A program made the translations under genes and the position numbers. Shown one piece after another: positions 6,593 to 14,983 of a stretch of 64,000 nucleotides of DNA. The DNA lies in NCBI GenBank assembly GCA_963788055.1, contig CAWBFA010000005.1, positions 434,001 through 498,000 of the forward strand, read 5' to 3'. Numbering within the stretch: position 1 is the stretch's first letter; each line of letters starts with the position of its first letter. The notes beneath the pieces are model-generated. The model was not told where the DNA came from. It made no database searches and was given only the letters and a program-made list of their open reading frames with translations. Source of the DNA: JACCTU01 sp963788055. GTDB taxonomy: Bacteria > Actinomycetota > Thermoleophilia > Gaiellales > Gaiellaceae.

Positions 6593-8977
6593 ATGGCTCA
6601 AGCTAGCTACACCGCAAAGGACATCACCGTGCTCGAGGGTCTCGAGCCGGTCCGTCTGCGTCCGGGCATGTACATCGGCTCGACCGGCTCGCGGGGCCTC
6701 CATCATCTCGTCTACGAGGTCGTCGACAACGCCGTCGACGAGGCGCTCGCGGGCCACAACGACCAGATCGAGGTCACGATCCACCCGGACAACTCGGTCA
6801 CCGTCGTTGACGAGGGCCGCGGCATTCCGATCGACATCGTCAAGGACACCGGCCTTCCGGCGCTGACCGTCGTGCTCACGAAGCTGCATGCCGGCGGGAA
6901 GTTCGGCGGCGACGGCTACAAGGTCTCGGGCGGTTTGCACGGCGTCGGGGTGTCGGTCGTGAACGCGCTCTCGGAGTGGCTCATCGCGGACGTGCACCGC
7001 GACGGAAAGCTCTACCGCCAGGAGTTCGAGCGTGGGGCTCCGAAGGGCGAGATGAAGAAGGTCGGCCCGACGAACCGCACTGGCACGACGATCAGCTTCC
7101 TACCCGACAAGGAGGTCTTCGAGGAGGTCGACTTCTCGGCCGAGACGCTCCAGCAGCGGCTGCGCGAGACGGCGTTCCTGACGCGCGGGCTGCGCATCAA
7201 GCTCGTCGACGAGCGCGCCGAAGGCACGACGGTCGAGTTCCACTACGAGGGCGGGATCCGCGACTTCGTCGCGTACGTGAACAGCGCGAAGGACCCGGTA
7301 CATAAGCGAATCGTCTACTTCGAGAGCGAGAGCGACCAGGGCGCGGTTGAGGTTGCGATGCAGTGGAACTCGTCGTACCAGGACTCCGTCTACACGTTCG
7401 CCAACAACATCAACACCCACGAAGGCGGCACGCATCTCTCCGGCTTCAAGGCCGCGCTCACCGGCACGCTGAACCGCGTCGCGCGCCAGATGGCGCTGCT
7501 CAAGGAGAAGGAAGAGAACCTCGACGGCGAGGACGTCCGCGAGGGGCTCGCCGCGGTGATCTCCGTCAAGCTGCGCGACCCGCAGTTCGAGGGGCAGACG
7601 AAGACGAAGCTCGGCAACCCCGGGATCCGCGGCCTCGTCGAGCAGACGGTGAACGAGAAGCTCGCGCAGTTCTTCGAGGAGAACCCGACCGAGGCGCGCC
7701 AGGTGATCACGAAGGCGATCCAGGCTTCGCGCGCACGGCAGGCGGCCCGCAAGGCGCGGGAGCTGACGCGCCGGAAGAGCGCGCTCGAGAGCTCCTCGCT
7801 TCCGGGCAAGCTCGCCGACTGTCAGATCAACGATCCGGCGGCCGCGGAGCTCTACCTCGTCGAGGGAAACTCCGCCGGCGGGTCAGCCGTCGACGCGCGC
7901 GACCGTCTCTTCCAGGCGATCCTTCCGCTGCGCGGCAAGGTGATCAACTCCGAGAAGAATCGGATCAACAAGGTGCTCTCGAATGCCGAGATCCAGGCGA
8001 TCATCACCGCGATCGGCACGGGGATCGGCGAGGAGTTCGACCTCGAGAAGCTGCGCTATCACCGCATCATCGTGATGACCGACGCCGACGTCGACGGGTC
8101 GCACATCCGCACGCTCATCCTGACGTTCCTCTACCGGCAGATGCAGGAGCTTGTCGAGAACGGGCATGTGTACATCGCGGTGCCGCCGCTCTATCGCGTC
8201 AAGGTCGGCAACCAGGAGCAGTACGTCGAGAAAGAGGTGCACCTCGAGGAGCTCCTGGTGCGCGAGAAGATCAAGGACTTCGACGTCGTCGATCGAAGCG
8301 GTGCGTCGCAAAAGCTGACCGAGGCACGCTGGGGACGCTTCACGCGCGCGCTCATCGAGTTCGAGGGGTGGTCCTCGCGGCTGCGCTCCGACTTCGGTCC
8401 CGCCGCCTCCGACTTCGTCGTCTCGCATCGGCTCGTCGAGACCACTGCCGCCGAGCTGAAGGACGTTGCGGCCGCGCTCGGCTCGATCGACCCGAACGGC
8501 TACGAGGTGTCCGTCGTCGAGAGCGATGCCGAGTCGTTCAAGGCGAGGGTCGTCGAGCGTGAGACGAGCGCTGCGACGCATATCACCGTCCCGGCGACGC
8601 TGCTCGCTTCGCCTGTGTACGAGAACCTCCGCAAGGCGTACGCGAAGCTCTCCGAGATCGTCGGCCCGCCGCCGTACACGATCACGTTCGGCAAGAAGAC
8701 GCGTACGGCGGAGACCTTCGGTGAGCTCCGCCACCAGACGCTCGAGCTCGCGAAGGAGGGAATTGCGATGTCGCGGTTCAAGGGTCTCGGCGAGATGAAC
8801 CCCGAGGAGCTCTGGGACACGACCATGGACCCGTCGAAGCGCGTGCTGGTGCGCGTCGAGGTCGAGGACGCCGCACTCGCCGATCAGATCTTCTCGACGC
8901 TGATGGGCGATCAGGTCGAGCCGCGCCGGCTCTTCATCGAGCAAAACGCAAAGGACGTTCGCTTCCTTGACGTCTGA
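6593..8977 (+). CDS. gyrB: DNA gyrase subunit B (long type)
   Basis: ATPase subunit of gyrase, 794 residues. The GHKL ATPase domain includes VVDNAVDEAL, DEGRGIP and GGLHGVGVSVVNA. The TOPRIM part has YLVEGNSAGGSA and MTDADVDGSHIRTL, and the tail is RFKGLGEMNPEELWDTTMDP. About 150 residues (roughly 550-700) are inserted between PPLYRVKVGNQEQY and the tail. Such an insertion is typical of Gram-negative GyrB and absent from the mycobacterial form I know. I start at ATG 6593; a TTG two codons earlier is possible. The stop lies inside a perfect inverted repeat. Confidence 0.97.
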   Translation: MAQASYTAKDITVLEGLEPVRLRPGMYIGSTGSRGLHHLVYEVVDNAVDEALAGHNDQIEVTIHPDNSVTVVDEGRGIPIDIVKDTGLPALTVVLTKLHAGGKFGGDGYKVSGGLHGVGVSVVNALSEWLIADVHRDGKLYRQEFERGAPKGEMKKVGPTNRTGTTISFLPDKEVFEEVDFSAETLQQRLRETAFLTRGLRIKLVDERAEGTTVEFHYEGGIRDFVAYVNSAKDPVHKRIVYFESESDQGAVEVAMQWNSSYQDSVYTFANNINTHEGGTHLSGFKAALTGTLNRVARQMALLKEKEENLDGEDVREGLAAVISVKLRDPQFEGQTKTKLGNPGIRGLVEQTVNEKLAQFFEENPTEARQVITKAIQASRARQAARKARELTRRKSALESSSLPGKLADCQINDPAAAELYLVEGNSAGGSAVDARDRLFQAILPLRGKVINSEKNRINKVLSNAEIQAIITAIGTGIGEEFDLEKLRYHRIIVMTDADVDGSHIRTLILTFLYRQMQELVENGHVYIAVPPLYRVKVGNQEQYVEKEVHLEELLVREKIKDFDVVDRSGASQKLTEARWGRFTRALIEFEGWSSRLRSDFGPAASDFVVSHRLVETTAAELKDVAAALGSIDPNGYEVSVVESDAESFKARVVERETSAATHITVPATLLASPVYENLRKAYAKLSEIVGPPPYTITFGKKTRTAETFGELRHQTLELAKEGIAMSRFKGLGEMNPEELWDTTMDPSKRVLVRVEVEDAALADQIFSTLMGDQVEPRRLFIEQNAKDVRFLDV

Positions 8978-8999
8978 AAATGCTGCGCATTTTCAGACG
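8971..8999. repeat. Perfect 13-bp inverted repeat over the gyrB stop codon
   Basis: CGTCTGAAAATGC (8971-8983) is followed by TGC and its exact reverse complement (8987-8999). The gyrB TGA is inside the left arm and gyrA starts 16 bases after the right arm. There is no T run, so it is more likely an RNA processing or stability hairpin than a terminator. Confidence 0.75.
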
Positions 9000-9015
9000 G
9001 GAAGATCGGTAACTC

Positions 9016-11529
9016 ATGTCTGAGCTGGACACCGGAGGCCTGAACGTGGGCCGGATTGAAACCAGGGAGCTGGAGCAGGAGATGCGCTCGAGCTTCCTGG
9101 ACTACGCGATGAGCGTGATCGTCGCTCGCGCGCTACCCGACGTGCGCGACGGTCTCAAGCCGGTGCATCGGCGCGTTCTCTACGGGATGCACGAGTCGGG
9201 GATGCAGCCGAACCGGCCGTACAAGAAGTCCGCGCGCATCGTCGGCGAGGTGATGGGCTCGTACCACCCGCACGGCGACTCGGCGATCTATGACACGCTC
9301 GTTCGGCTCGCGCAGCCGTTCTCGATGCGCTATCCGCTCGTCGACGGGCAGGGGAACTTCGGGAACATCGACGGCTACCCGGCGGCTGCGATGCGCTACA
9401 CCGAGAGCCGGCTGAGCCGAATCGCGACCGAGCTCCTCCGCGACATCGACGCGGACACCGTCGACTTCAAGCCGAACTACGACGAGTCACGCCGTGAGCC
9501 GGAGGTATTGCCTGCGCGCTTCCCGAACCTGCTCGTCAACGGCTCGTCGGGAATTGCGGTCGGCATGGCAACGAACATTCCGCCGCATCACCTCGGTGAG
9601 ACGATCGACGCGCTCGTGACCCTGATCGACGAGCCGTCGGTCGACGTGGAGCGCTTGATGCAGCACATCAAAGGCCCCGACTTTCCGACGTCCGGGATCA
9701 TCGTCGGGCGTGACGGGATCCGAGAGGCGTACCGCTCGGGCCGCGGCCGGATCGTCATGCGCGCGCGCGCACACATCGAGGAGCTGCGCGGCGGCCGCAC
9801 CGCGGTCGTGATCAACGAGCTTCCGTACGGCGTGCGGAAGGGCGGCGACGAGGGCGTGATCAAGAAGATCGCCGATCTCGTCAAGGAGGGCACGATTCCC
9901 GAGGTCGCCGACCTCAAGGACCTCTCCGACAAGTCGGGGATGCGGATCGAGGTGCACCTGAAGCGCGACGCGGTCCCGCAGGTCGCGCTGAACAAGCTGT
10001 ACAAGCACACCTCGCTGCAGACGACGTTCGGCTACAACGCGGTCGCGCTCGTCGACGGCGTTCCGCGAACGCTCGGCCTGCGCGACCTGCTCTACCACTA
10101 CCTGGAGCACCAACGCCAGGTCGTCACGCGGCGGCTGAAGTACGACCTGCGGCAGGCCGAGGCGCGGGCGCACGTCCTCGAGGGCTACCTGATCGCGCTC
10201 GACAATCTCGACGAGGTGATCGCGCTGATCCGCGGAGCCTCCGACACCGACGACGCGCGCACCCAGCTGATGATGCGGTTCGAGCTTTCGGAGATCCAGG
10301 CGCAGGCGATCCTCGATCTCCGCCTTCGCGCGCTGACCGGTCTCGAGCGCAAGCGCGTCGAGGACGAGTACGCCGACCTGCGCGAGCGGATCGCCGAGCT
10401 TCGCGCGATCCTCAGCGACGAGCAGCGCATCGACGCCGTGATCCGCGAGGAGTTGCTCGAGATCAAGTCGATCTACGGCCGCAACGACGACCGTCGCACC
10501 GAGATCGTCGCGGCAGAAGGCGAGCTCGAGCTGGAGGACCTGATCGCGGAAGAGGACATGGTGATCGCGATCACGCGTTCCGGCTACATCAAGCGCCTAC
10601 CCGTCACGACGTACCGCGAGCAGAAGCGCGGCGGCATCGGCGTGATGGGGATGGAGCTGAAAGACGAGGACTACATCGAGCACCTCTTCGTCGCGTCGAC
10701 ACACGACTACATCCTCTTCTTCACGAACGTCGGGAAGGTCTACCGGCTGAAGGTGCACGAGCTGCCGCTCGGGTCGCGCCAGTCGAAGGGCCGCGCGATC
10801 GTCAACCTGCTTCCGTTCCGGCAAGGCGAAGCGGTGCGCGCGGTCATCCAGACGCGCGCCTTCGAAGAGGCCGAGTACCTGTTCTTCGGGACGAAGAACG
10901 GGATCGTCAAAAAGACGAAGCTCGCCGCGTACAACACGCCGCTGAAGTCCGACGGGATCATCGCGCTGAAGATGCGGGAGGGCGACGAGCTCGTCGGGGT
11001 GCGCCACTCCTCGGGCAAGGACGACATCCTCCTCGTCTCGCGGAACGGCCAGGCGATCCGGTTCCACGAACAGGACGTGCGGCCGATGGGGCGCGACGCG
11101 TCGGGCGTGCAGGGGATGAAGCTTCGCGCCGGCGACGAGGTGATCGCAGTGGGCGTCGCCCAGGACGACGCCGACCTGCTCGTCGTGACCGAGAACGGGT
11201 ACGGCAAACGGACGCGCGTCACGGAGTATCCGGTCAAGGGCCGGGGCGGAATGGGCGTCAAGACGGTCCAGCTGACCGAGGCGCGGGGACATCTCGCAGG
11301 CGCCCGGGTCGTCCGCGACGGCTATCAGGTGATGATGATCTCGACCGGCGGGACGGTGATCCGGATGTCGGTCGAGGACGTCAAGCGGCTCGGCCGTTCG
11401 ACCCAGGGTGTGATCGTGATGCGGCTCCGTGAGGGCGAGCAGGTTTCGACGCTCGCGCCGGTGGTCGAGGCCGACGCCGAGGCCGAATCGGCGACCGCTG
11501 TTACGGGCAACGGCTCCGAACCGGGCTGA
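9016..11529 (+). CDS. gyrA: DNA gyrase subunit A
   Basis: Breakage-reunion subunit, 837 residues. The N-terminal region carries EMRSSFLDYAMSVIVARALP and the active-site tyrosine in AAMRYTESRLS (about residue 122). A quinolone-region sequence PHGDSAIYD is present. The C-terminal domain shows repeated six-bladed pinwheel modules (for example ITRSGYIKRLP, FTNVGKVYRLK, VTENGYGKRT). The GyrA box is degenerate (EQKRGGIG). It lies 38 bases after gyrB, so it is co-transcribed. Confidence 0.97.
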   Translation: MSELDTGGLNVGRIETRELEQEMRSSFLDYAMSVIVARALPDVRDGLKPVHRRVLYGMHESGMQPNRPYKKSARIVGEVMGSYHPHGDSAIYDTLVRLAQPFSMRYPLVDGQGNFGNIDGYPAAAMRYTESRLSRIATELLRDIDADTVDFKPNYDESRREPEVLPARFPNLLVNGSSGIAVGMATNIPPHHLGETIDALVTLIDEPSVDVERLMQHIKGPDFPTSGIIVGRDGIREAYRSGRGRIVMRARAHIEELRGGRTAVVINELPYGVRKGGDEGVIKKIADLVKEGTIPEVADLKDLSDKSGMRIEVHLKRDAVPQVALNKLYKHTSLQTTFGYNAVALVDGVPRTLGLRDLLYHYLEHQRQVVTRRLKYDLRQAEARAHVLEGYLIALDNLDEVIALIRGASDTDDARTQLMMRFELSEIQAQAILDLRLRALTGLERKRVEDEYADLRERIAELRAILSDEQRIDAVIREELLEIKSIYGRNDDRRTEIVAAEGELELEDLIAEEDMVIAITRSGYIKRLPVTTYREQKRGGIGVMGMELKDEDYIEHLFVASTHDYILFFTNVGKVYRLKVHELPLGSRQSKGRAIVNLLPFRQGEAVRAVIQTRAFEEAEYLFFGTKNGIVKKTKLAAYNTPLKSDGIIALKMREGDELVGVRHSSGKDDILLVSRNGQAIRFHEQDVRPMGRDASGVQGMKLRAGDEVIAVGVAQDDADLLVVTENGYGKRTRVTEYPVKGRGGMGVKTVQLTEARGHLAGARVVRDGYQVMMISTGGTVIRMSVEDVKRLGRSTQGVIVMRLREGEQVSTLAPVVEADAEAESATAVTGNGSEPG

Positions 11530-11648
11530 TCGTCACCCGTTCGAGGGATATTTGCACGCCGTCCCCTTCTCAAGAGCGAAAAAGGGTTCTATAACTCCAA
11601 AACAGGGGTCGAAACTCCTTCGCCCCAGATCCCCAAGGAGTGGTTCCC

Positions 11649-11966
11649 GTGGCAGTAGGTAGACAGGTCGACTTGCTCGAGCCGATCAACCTTGCCGAGC
11701 ATCTCGCCAAGGTCGAGCTGTACCTCGGTCAGGTGTGCCAGATCGCCGGCATCTCGAAGATGCAGCTGGACTACTGGACGAACAAGGCGCAGATCCCCAC
11801 GAAGGGCCGCAAGCAGCGCATCTACGACATCGACGCGCTCGAGACGGTGATGCTGATCAAGCAGGCGAAGGACAAGGGTCTGAACCTCGGCGCGGCCATC
11901 GACGCCGCGCGCGCGTTCAGAGAACGAAGCTTTGCTGCTTTGTCTGCTGACGTGCCCCGGTCCTAG
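11649..11966 (+). CDS. Small MerR-like HTH protein
   Basis: 105 residues from the GTG at 11649, preceded by AAGGAG (11635-11640). This is one of the few clear Shine-Dalgarno sites in the window. A winged-helix MerR-type motif is seen in YLGQVCQIAGISKMQLDYW, followed by a wing containing the basic KGRKQRIYD and a helix DALETVMLIKQAKDKGL. No effector domain, metal-binding cysteine pair or long coiled coil follows. It is therefore a minimal DNA-binding MerR relative of unknown target. It sits alone between gyrA and the convergent galT. Confidence 0.7.
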   Translation: MAVGRQVDLLEPINLAEHLAKVELYLGQVCQIAGISKMQLDYWTNKAQIPTKGRKQRIYDIDALETVMLIKQAKDKGLNLGAAIDAARAFRERSFAALSADVPRS

Positions 11967-11983
11967 GGCCGCGGCTGGCTCAC

Positions 11984-12002
11984 GGCGGGGCAAGGCCCCG
12001 CC
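11984..12002. terminator. Hairpin between convergent merR-like gene and galT
   Basis: GGCGGGGC-aag-GCCCCGCC is a perfect 8-bp stem in the convergent gap, without a T run. Its flanks (CTCAC before, CTCCGCGTC after) resemble one end of the inverted repeats around fabHDGF, so it may be a partial copy of that element. Confidence 0.5.
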
Positions 12003-12008
12003 TCCGCG

Positions 12009-12830
12009 TCAATTCGCCGTTTCTCTCAGCTGTTTTGCCGCTACTTCCGGCGCGAAGGTATTCACGTAGATGCCGGCTCCCAGCTCGATGCCGGCCAGGA
12101 CCGTCAGGCGCGGGAACACCTCGAGGTGCCAGCGCGTGCCGGTGTGCAGCCACGCGTTCAGCGGGATCGGGCCGTCGCAGATGACGTGCAGGCGGCGGAT
12201 GAGATCGGCCAGGAGCTGTAGCGCGGTGGGGAGCAGACCGCTCGACCAGGCGTCGGGCTCCGGCGTGACCGGTTCGATCAGGAGCTCGTAGGGGACGCGG
12301 CCGGCTCGAGGGCAGGTGGCGACGAGGCCGCTGCGCTCGACGACCACGTTGTCTCGGTCCGGCTCGCCGCGCTCCTCCGCAACAGCCGGAGGAGGTTCGG
12401 GGAGCCAGACGAGCTGCGAGTGCGAGTGCGCGAGGCTGCCGCCTGCGGCCTTGCCCTCGTTGACGAGCGCGTGCAGGTAGCCGGCGGGCTCGGCCTCGCG
12501 CCGCCGCTGCCATGCCTCTGCGACGAGCCCGAGCTGCTCGTCGTCGAGCTCGGCGAGCGAGCGCACGTGTTCCGGGGCGTGGACGACGACCTCCTGGCGC
12601 TCGAACGCGGGGTACAGGTTCGGGACGACGCGAACCCGCCAGGGCTCGCCGATCGTGAGCGTCTCCGGCGGGGTGCGGTCCTCCCGGCCGGCGCAGAACG
12701 GGCACGAGTCGAGCTCTTCCCGGGTCGCCGGCTCCAGGTGCGGCCAGCCCGCCCCGGGGCGCTTCGAGCGGCCGGCTGCGATCACGACCTGTCGACCCGA
12801 GAGCGGGTCCTCGCGGAGCTCTCCGCTCAG
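12009..12830 (-). CDS. galT: Galactose-1-phosphate uridylyltransferase (apparent CTG start)
   Basis: Leloir-pathway nucleotidyl transferase of the HIT superfamily, 273 residues. It shows the zinc-type CPFC pair near residue 43, VVPNLYPAF, and the active-site HSHSQLVW (HxHxQ). The C-terminal half has WHLEVFPRLT and AAKQLRE. The natural beginning ELREDPLSGRQVVIA follows a CTG that overlaps the slipin stop as CTGA; no ATG or GTG in frame lies nearby. I take that CTG as the start by inference. Last gene of a nfeD-slipin-galT run. Other galactose genes are not in the window. Confidence 0.88.
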   Translation of the reverse strand: MSGELREDPLSGRQVVIAAGRSKRPGAGWPHLEPATREELDSCPFCAGREDRTPPETLTIGEPWRVRVVPNLYPAFERQEVVVHAPEHVRSLAELDDEQLGLVAEAWQRRREAEPAGYLHALVNEGKAAGGSLAHSHSQLVWLPEPPPAVAEERGEPDRDNVVVERSGLVATCPRAGRVPYELLIEPVTPEPDAWSSGLLPTALQLLADLIRRLHVICDGPIPLNAWLHTGTRWHLEVFPRLTVLAGIELGAGIYVNTFAPEVAAKQLRETAN

Positions 12831-13591
12831 CGTTCCCTGTCGCCGCGCTCGATGAAGGGCCTGAACAGGTCGATCGGCGCCGGGAAGACGATCGTCGTCG
12901 ACGCGGACGGCCCGAGCTCGAGCAGCGTCTGGAGGTAGCGGAGCTGGAGCGCAATCGGCGTGTCGGCCATCACGAGCGCCGCATCCTTCAGCCGTTCCGA
13001 CGCCTGGAACTCGCCTTCGGCGGCGATCACCTTCGCGCGCCGTTCGCGCTCGGCCTCGGCCTGCCGCGCCATCGCGCGCTGCATCCCGGCGGGGATCTCG
13101 ACGTCCTTGACCTCGACGATCGAGACCTTGATCCCCCACGGGGCGGTGGCTTCGTCGATGATCTGCTGCAGGATCGCGTTGATCTTGTCGCGCTCGGAGA
13201 GGAGCTCGTCGAGCAGATGCTGTCCGAGCACCGACCGCAGCGTGGTCTGCGCGATCTGCGACGTCGCGACCATGAAGTTCTCAACCTGGACGATCGCCGC
13301 AGAGGGGTCGACGATGCGGAAGTAGGCGACCGCGTTGACGCGCACCGGCACGTTGTCCTTCGTGATCACTTCCTGCGGTGGCACGTTGAGCGTGATCGTT
13401 CGGAGGTCGACGCGCACCATCCGGTCGATCACGGGGATGAGCAGGAAGAGGCCCGGGCCCTTCGGCGGCTGGAGCAGGCGGCCGAGGCGGAAGACGACGC
13501 CTCGCTCGTACTCTCGCGCGACCTTGATCGCGGCGGAAAGGAAGATCAGGAGGAGAAAGGCGACTGCGCCGATCAGGATCAGGTAGGCCAT
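12827..13591 (-). CDS. Slipin/stomatin-like SPFH membrane protein
   Basis: 254 residues. One N-terminal hydrophobic helix (about 3-23) anchors an SPFH/band-7 domain: REYERGVVFRLGR, GPGLFLLIPVIDRMVRVDLR, then NVPVRVNAVAYFRI. The C-terminal helical region includes RAMARQAEAERERRAKVIAAEGE. In this family the protein forms membrane microdomain oligomers and is a partner or substrate of the NfeD-type protease, encoded just upstream. It lies 29 bases after nfeD and overlaps galT by 4 bases. Confidence 0.9.
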   Translation of the reverse strand: MAYLILIGAVAFLLLIFLSAAIKVAREYERGVVFRLGRLLQPPKGPGLFLLIPVIDRMVRVDLRTITLNVPPQEVITKDNVPVRVNAVAYFRIVDPSAAIVQVENFMVATSQIAQTTLRSVLGQHLLDELLSERDKINAILQQIIDEATAPWGIKVSIVEVKDVEIPAGMQRAMARQAEAERERRAKVIAAEGEFQASERLKDAALVMADTPIALQLRYLQTLLELGPSASTTIVFPAPIDLFRPFIERGDRER

Positions 13592-13620
13592 CGAGTCCTT
13601 TCGCCGGGGGCGCCTGGATC

Positions 13621-14907
13621 CTATGCGCCTCGCGGTCGGACGACGAGCTCGAGCCCCTCGATCCGCTCGACGTCGACCTCGTCACCCTGCCGGAGCGGCT
13701 GGTCGTTCTCGGTCCGGGCGTGCCAGAGCTCTCCGTTCACGAACACCATCCCGTTGCTTCTGACGACGCCATGCGTTCCGACGATCGTGTTCGGACCGAC
13801 TGCGACGGGGCTGCCTCGGACTTGGACGATCTTGGCGACGATCAGCGCCATCAGGCCGGCCAGCGTCCCGGTGACCCCGATCAGCAGCGGAAGCGAGACC
13901 TCGTACACACCGCCGGACGGCTCGAAGAGCAGGAGGCCGCCGAGCACGAAGCAGACTGCGCCGGCGACCGTCAGCGCCCCGTGGCTCGCGACGAACGGCT
14001 CGGCGCCGATGAACGCCGCCGCGAGCACCATGAGCAGGAACCCCGCCCAGTTGACCGGCAGCACCTGCGCGGAGAAGAGCGAGATGATCAGCGAGATCGC
14101 GCCGACCGTGCCCGGGAAGATCATGCCGGGGTTCCACAGCTCGACGACGATCCCGATCAGCCCGATCGACACCATCACGAAGATCACGTTGGGATCGATC
14201 AGCAGGTCGAGGATCTGCTGCCACAGGCTGAGCTCGACGTGCGTGACGTCGGCGTTCGCAGTCTCGAGTACGAGACCCTTCGGTTTCGTCGTTCGCCCGT
14301 CCGCCTCGTTGAGGAGCGTCGTGAGGTCGGCCGCGATCAGGTCGATCACTTGTTGGTCGAGCGCCTCCTCCGCCGTCCAGCTGTCGCCGGAACGGACGGC
14401 GCGTTCGCCGACGTCGGGGTTGCGGCCGTGGTCGAGCGCGAGGCCGCGCAGCTGCGCCGACAACTTCTCGATCGCCTTCTCTCGCAGGTCGCCCGGCAGG
14501 TCCTCACCGCCGCTCCCGACCGGCGTGGACGAGCCGATCGTCGTTTGCGGTGCCATCGCGAGCAGGTCTGCCGCCTCTGCGATGAACGCGCCCGCCGACG
14601 TCGCCGACGCGCCCTCGGGCGACACGTAGACGATCACGGGCACGGGCGAAGCGAGCTCGGCCTGGACGATGTCTTCCATCGACGACACGAGCCCGCCGGG
14701 TGTGTCGAGCAGGATCACGACCGCGTCGTAGTCGTCTTCTGCTGCGCGCTTGAGCTGCTCCTCGACGTAGTCGCGGGTGACCGGGTTGACGTCGTTGTCG
14801 AACTCGATCGCGAGCACCCGCGCAGCCGAGGCCGCGCCCGGTGCTGCGAGCGCGGCGGCCGCTGCGAGGAGCAGAAGGGAAAAGCCCCGCACAACCGCTC
14901 TTTTCAC
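13621..14907 (-). CDS. nfeD: NfeD-type membrane serine protease (ClpP-class)
   Basis: 428 residues. A signal peptide (GFSLLLLAAAAALAAPGAASA) is followed by a ClpP/crotonase-like protease domain with AVVILLDTPGG and the catalytic serine in GASATSAGAF. About five membrane helices come next (PNVIFVMVSIGLIGIVVELW onward), then a C-terminal NfeD OB-fold (GTHGVVRSNGMVFVNGELW). Family members cleave stomatin-type partners, which fits the adjacent slipin. The GTG at 14907 is preceded by TAGAAT at 8 bases, supporting this start on a leaderless mRNA. Confidence 0.9.
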   Translation of the reverse strand: MKRAVVRGFSLLLLAAAAALAAPGAASAARVLAIEFDNDVNPVTRDYVEEQLKRAAEDDYDAVVILLDTPGGLVSSMEDIVQAELASPVPVIVYVSPEGASATSAGAFIAEAADLLAMAPQTTIGSSTPVGSGGEDLPGDLREKAIEKLSAQLRGLALDHGRNPDVGERAVRSGDSWTAEEALDQQVIDLIAADLTTLLNEADGRTTKPKGLVLETANADVTHVELSLWQQILDLLIDPNVIFVMVSIGLIGIVVELWNPGMIFPGTVGAISLIISLFSAQVLPVNWAGFLLMVLAAAFIGAEPFVASHGALTVAGAVCFVLGGLLLFEPSGGVYEVSLPLLIGVTGTLAGLMALIVAKIVQVRGSPVAVGPNTIVGTHGVVRSNGMVFVNGELWHARTENDQPLRQGDEVDVERIEGLELVVRPRGA

Positions 14908-14915
14908 TCGTAAGG

Positions 14916-14921
14916 ATTCTA
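14916..14921 (-). promoter_or_regulatory. -10 element of nfeD (leaderless)
   Basis: TAGAAT lies 8 bases before the nfeD GTG on the minus strand, with no Shine-Dalgarno sequence. It is one of a recurring set of start-proximal TAnnnT hexamers in this window. Confidence 0.55.
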
Positions 14922-14983
14922 TACGGAGGGGTCCTCCCAATGGACGGGAAAGGGTGAGGTCCGTCACTCTGGAATCTCGCGCC

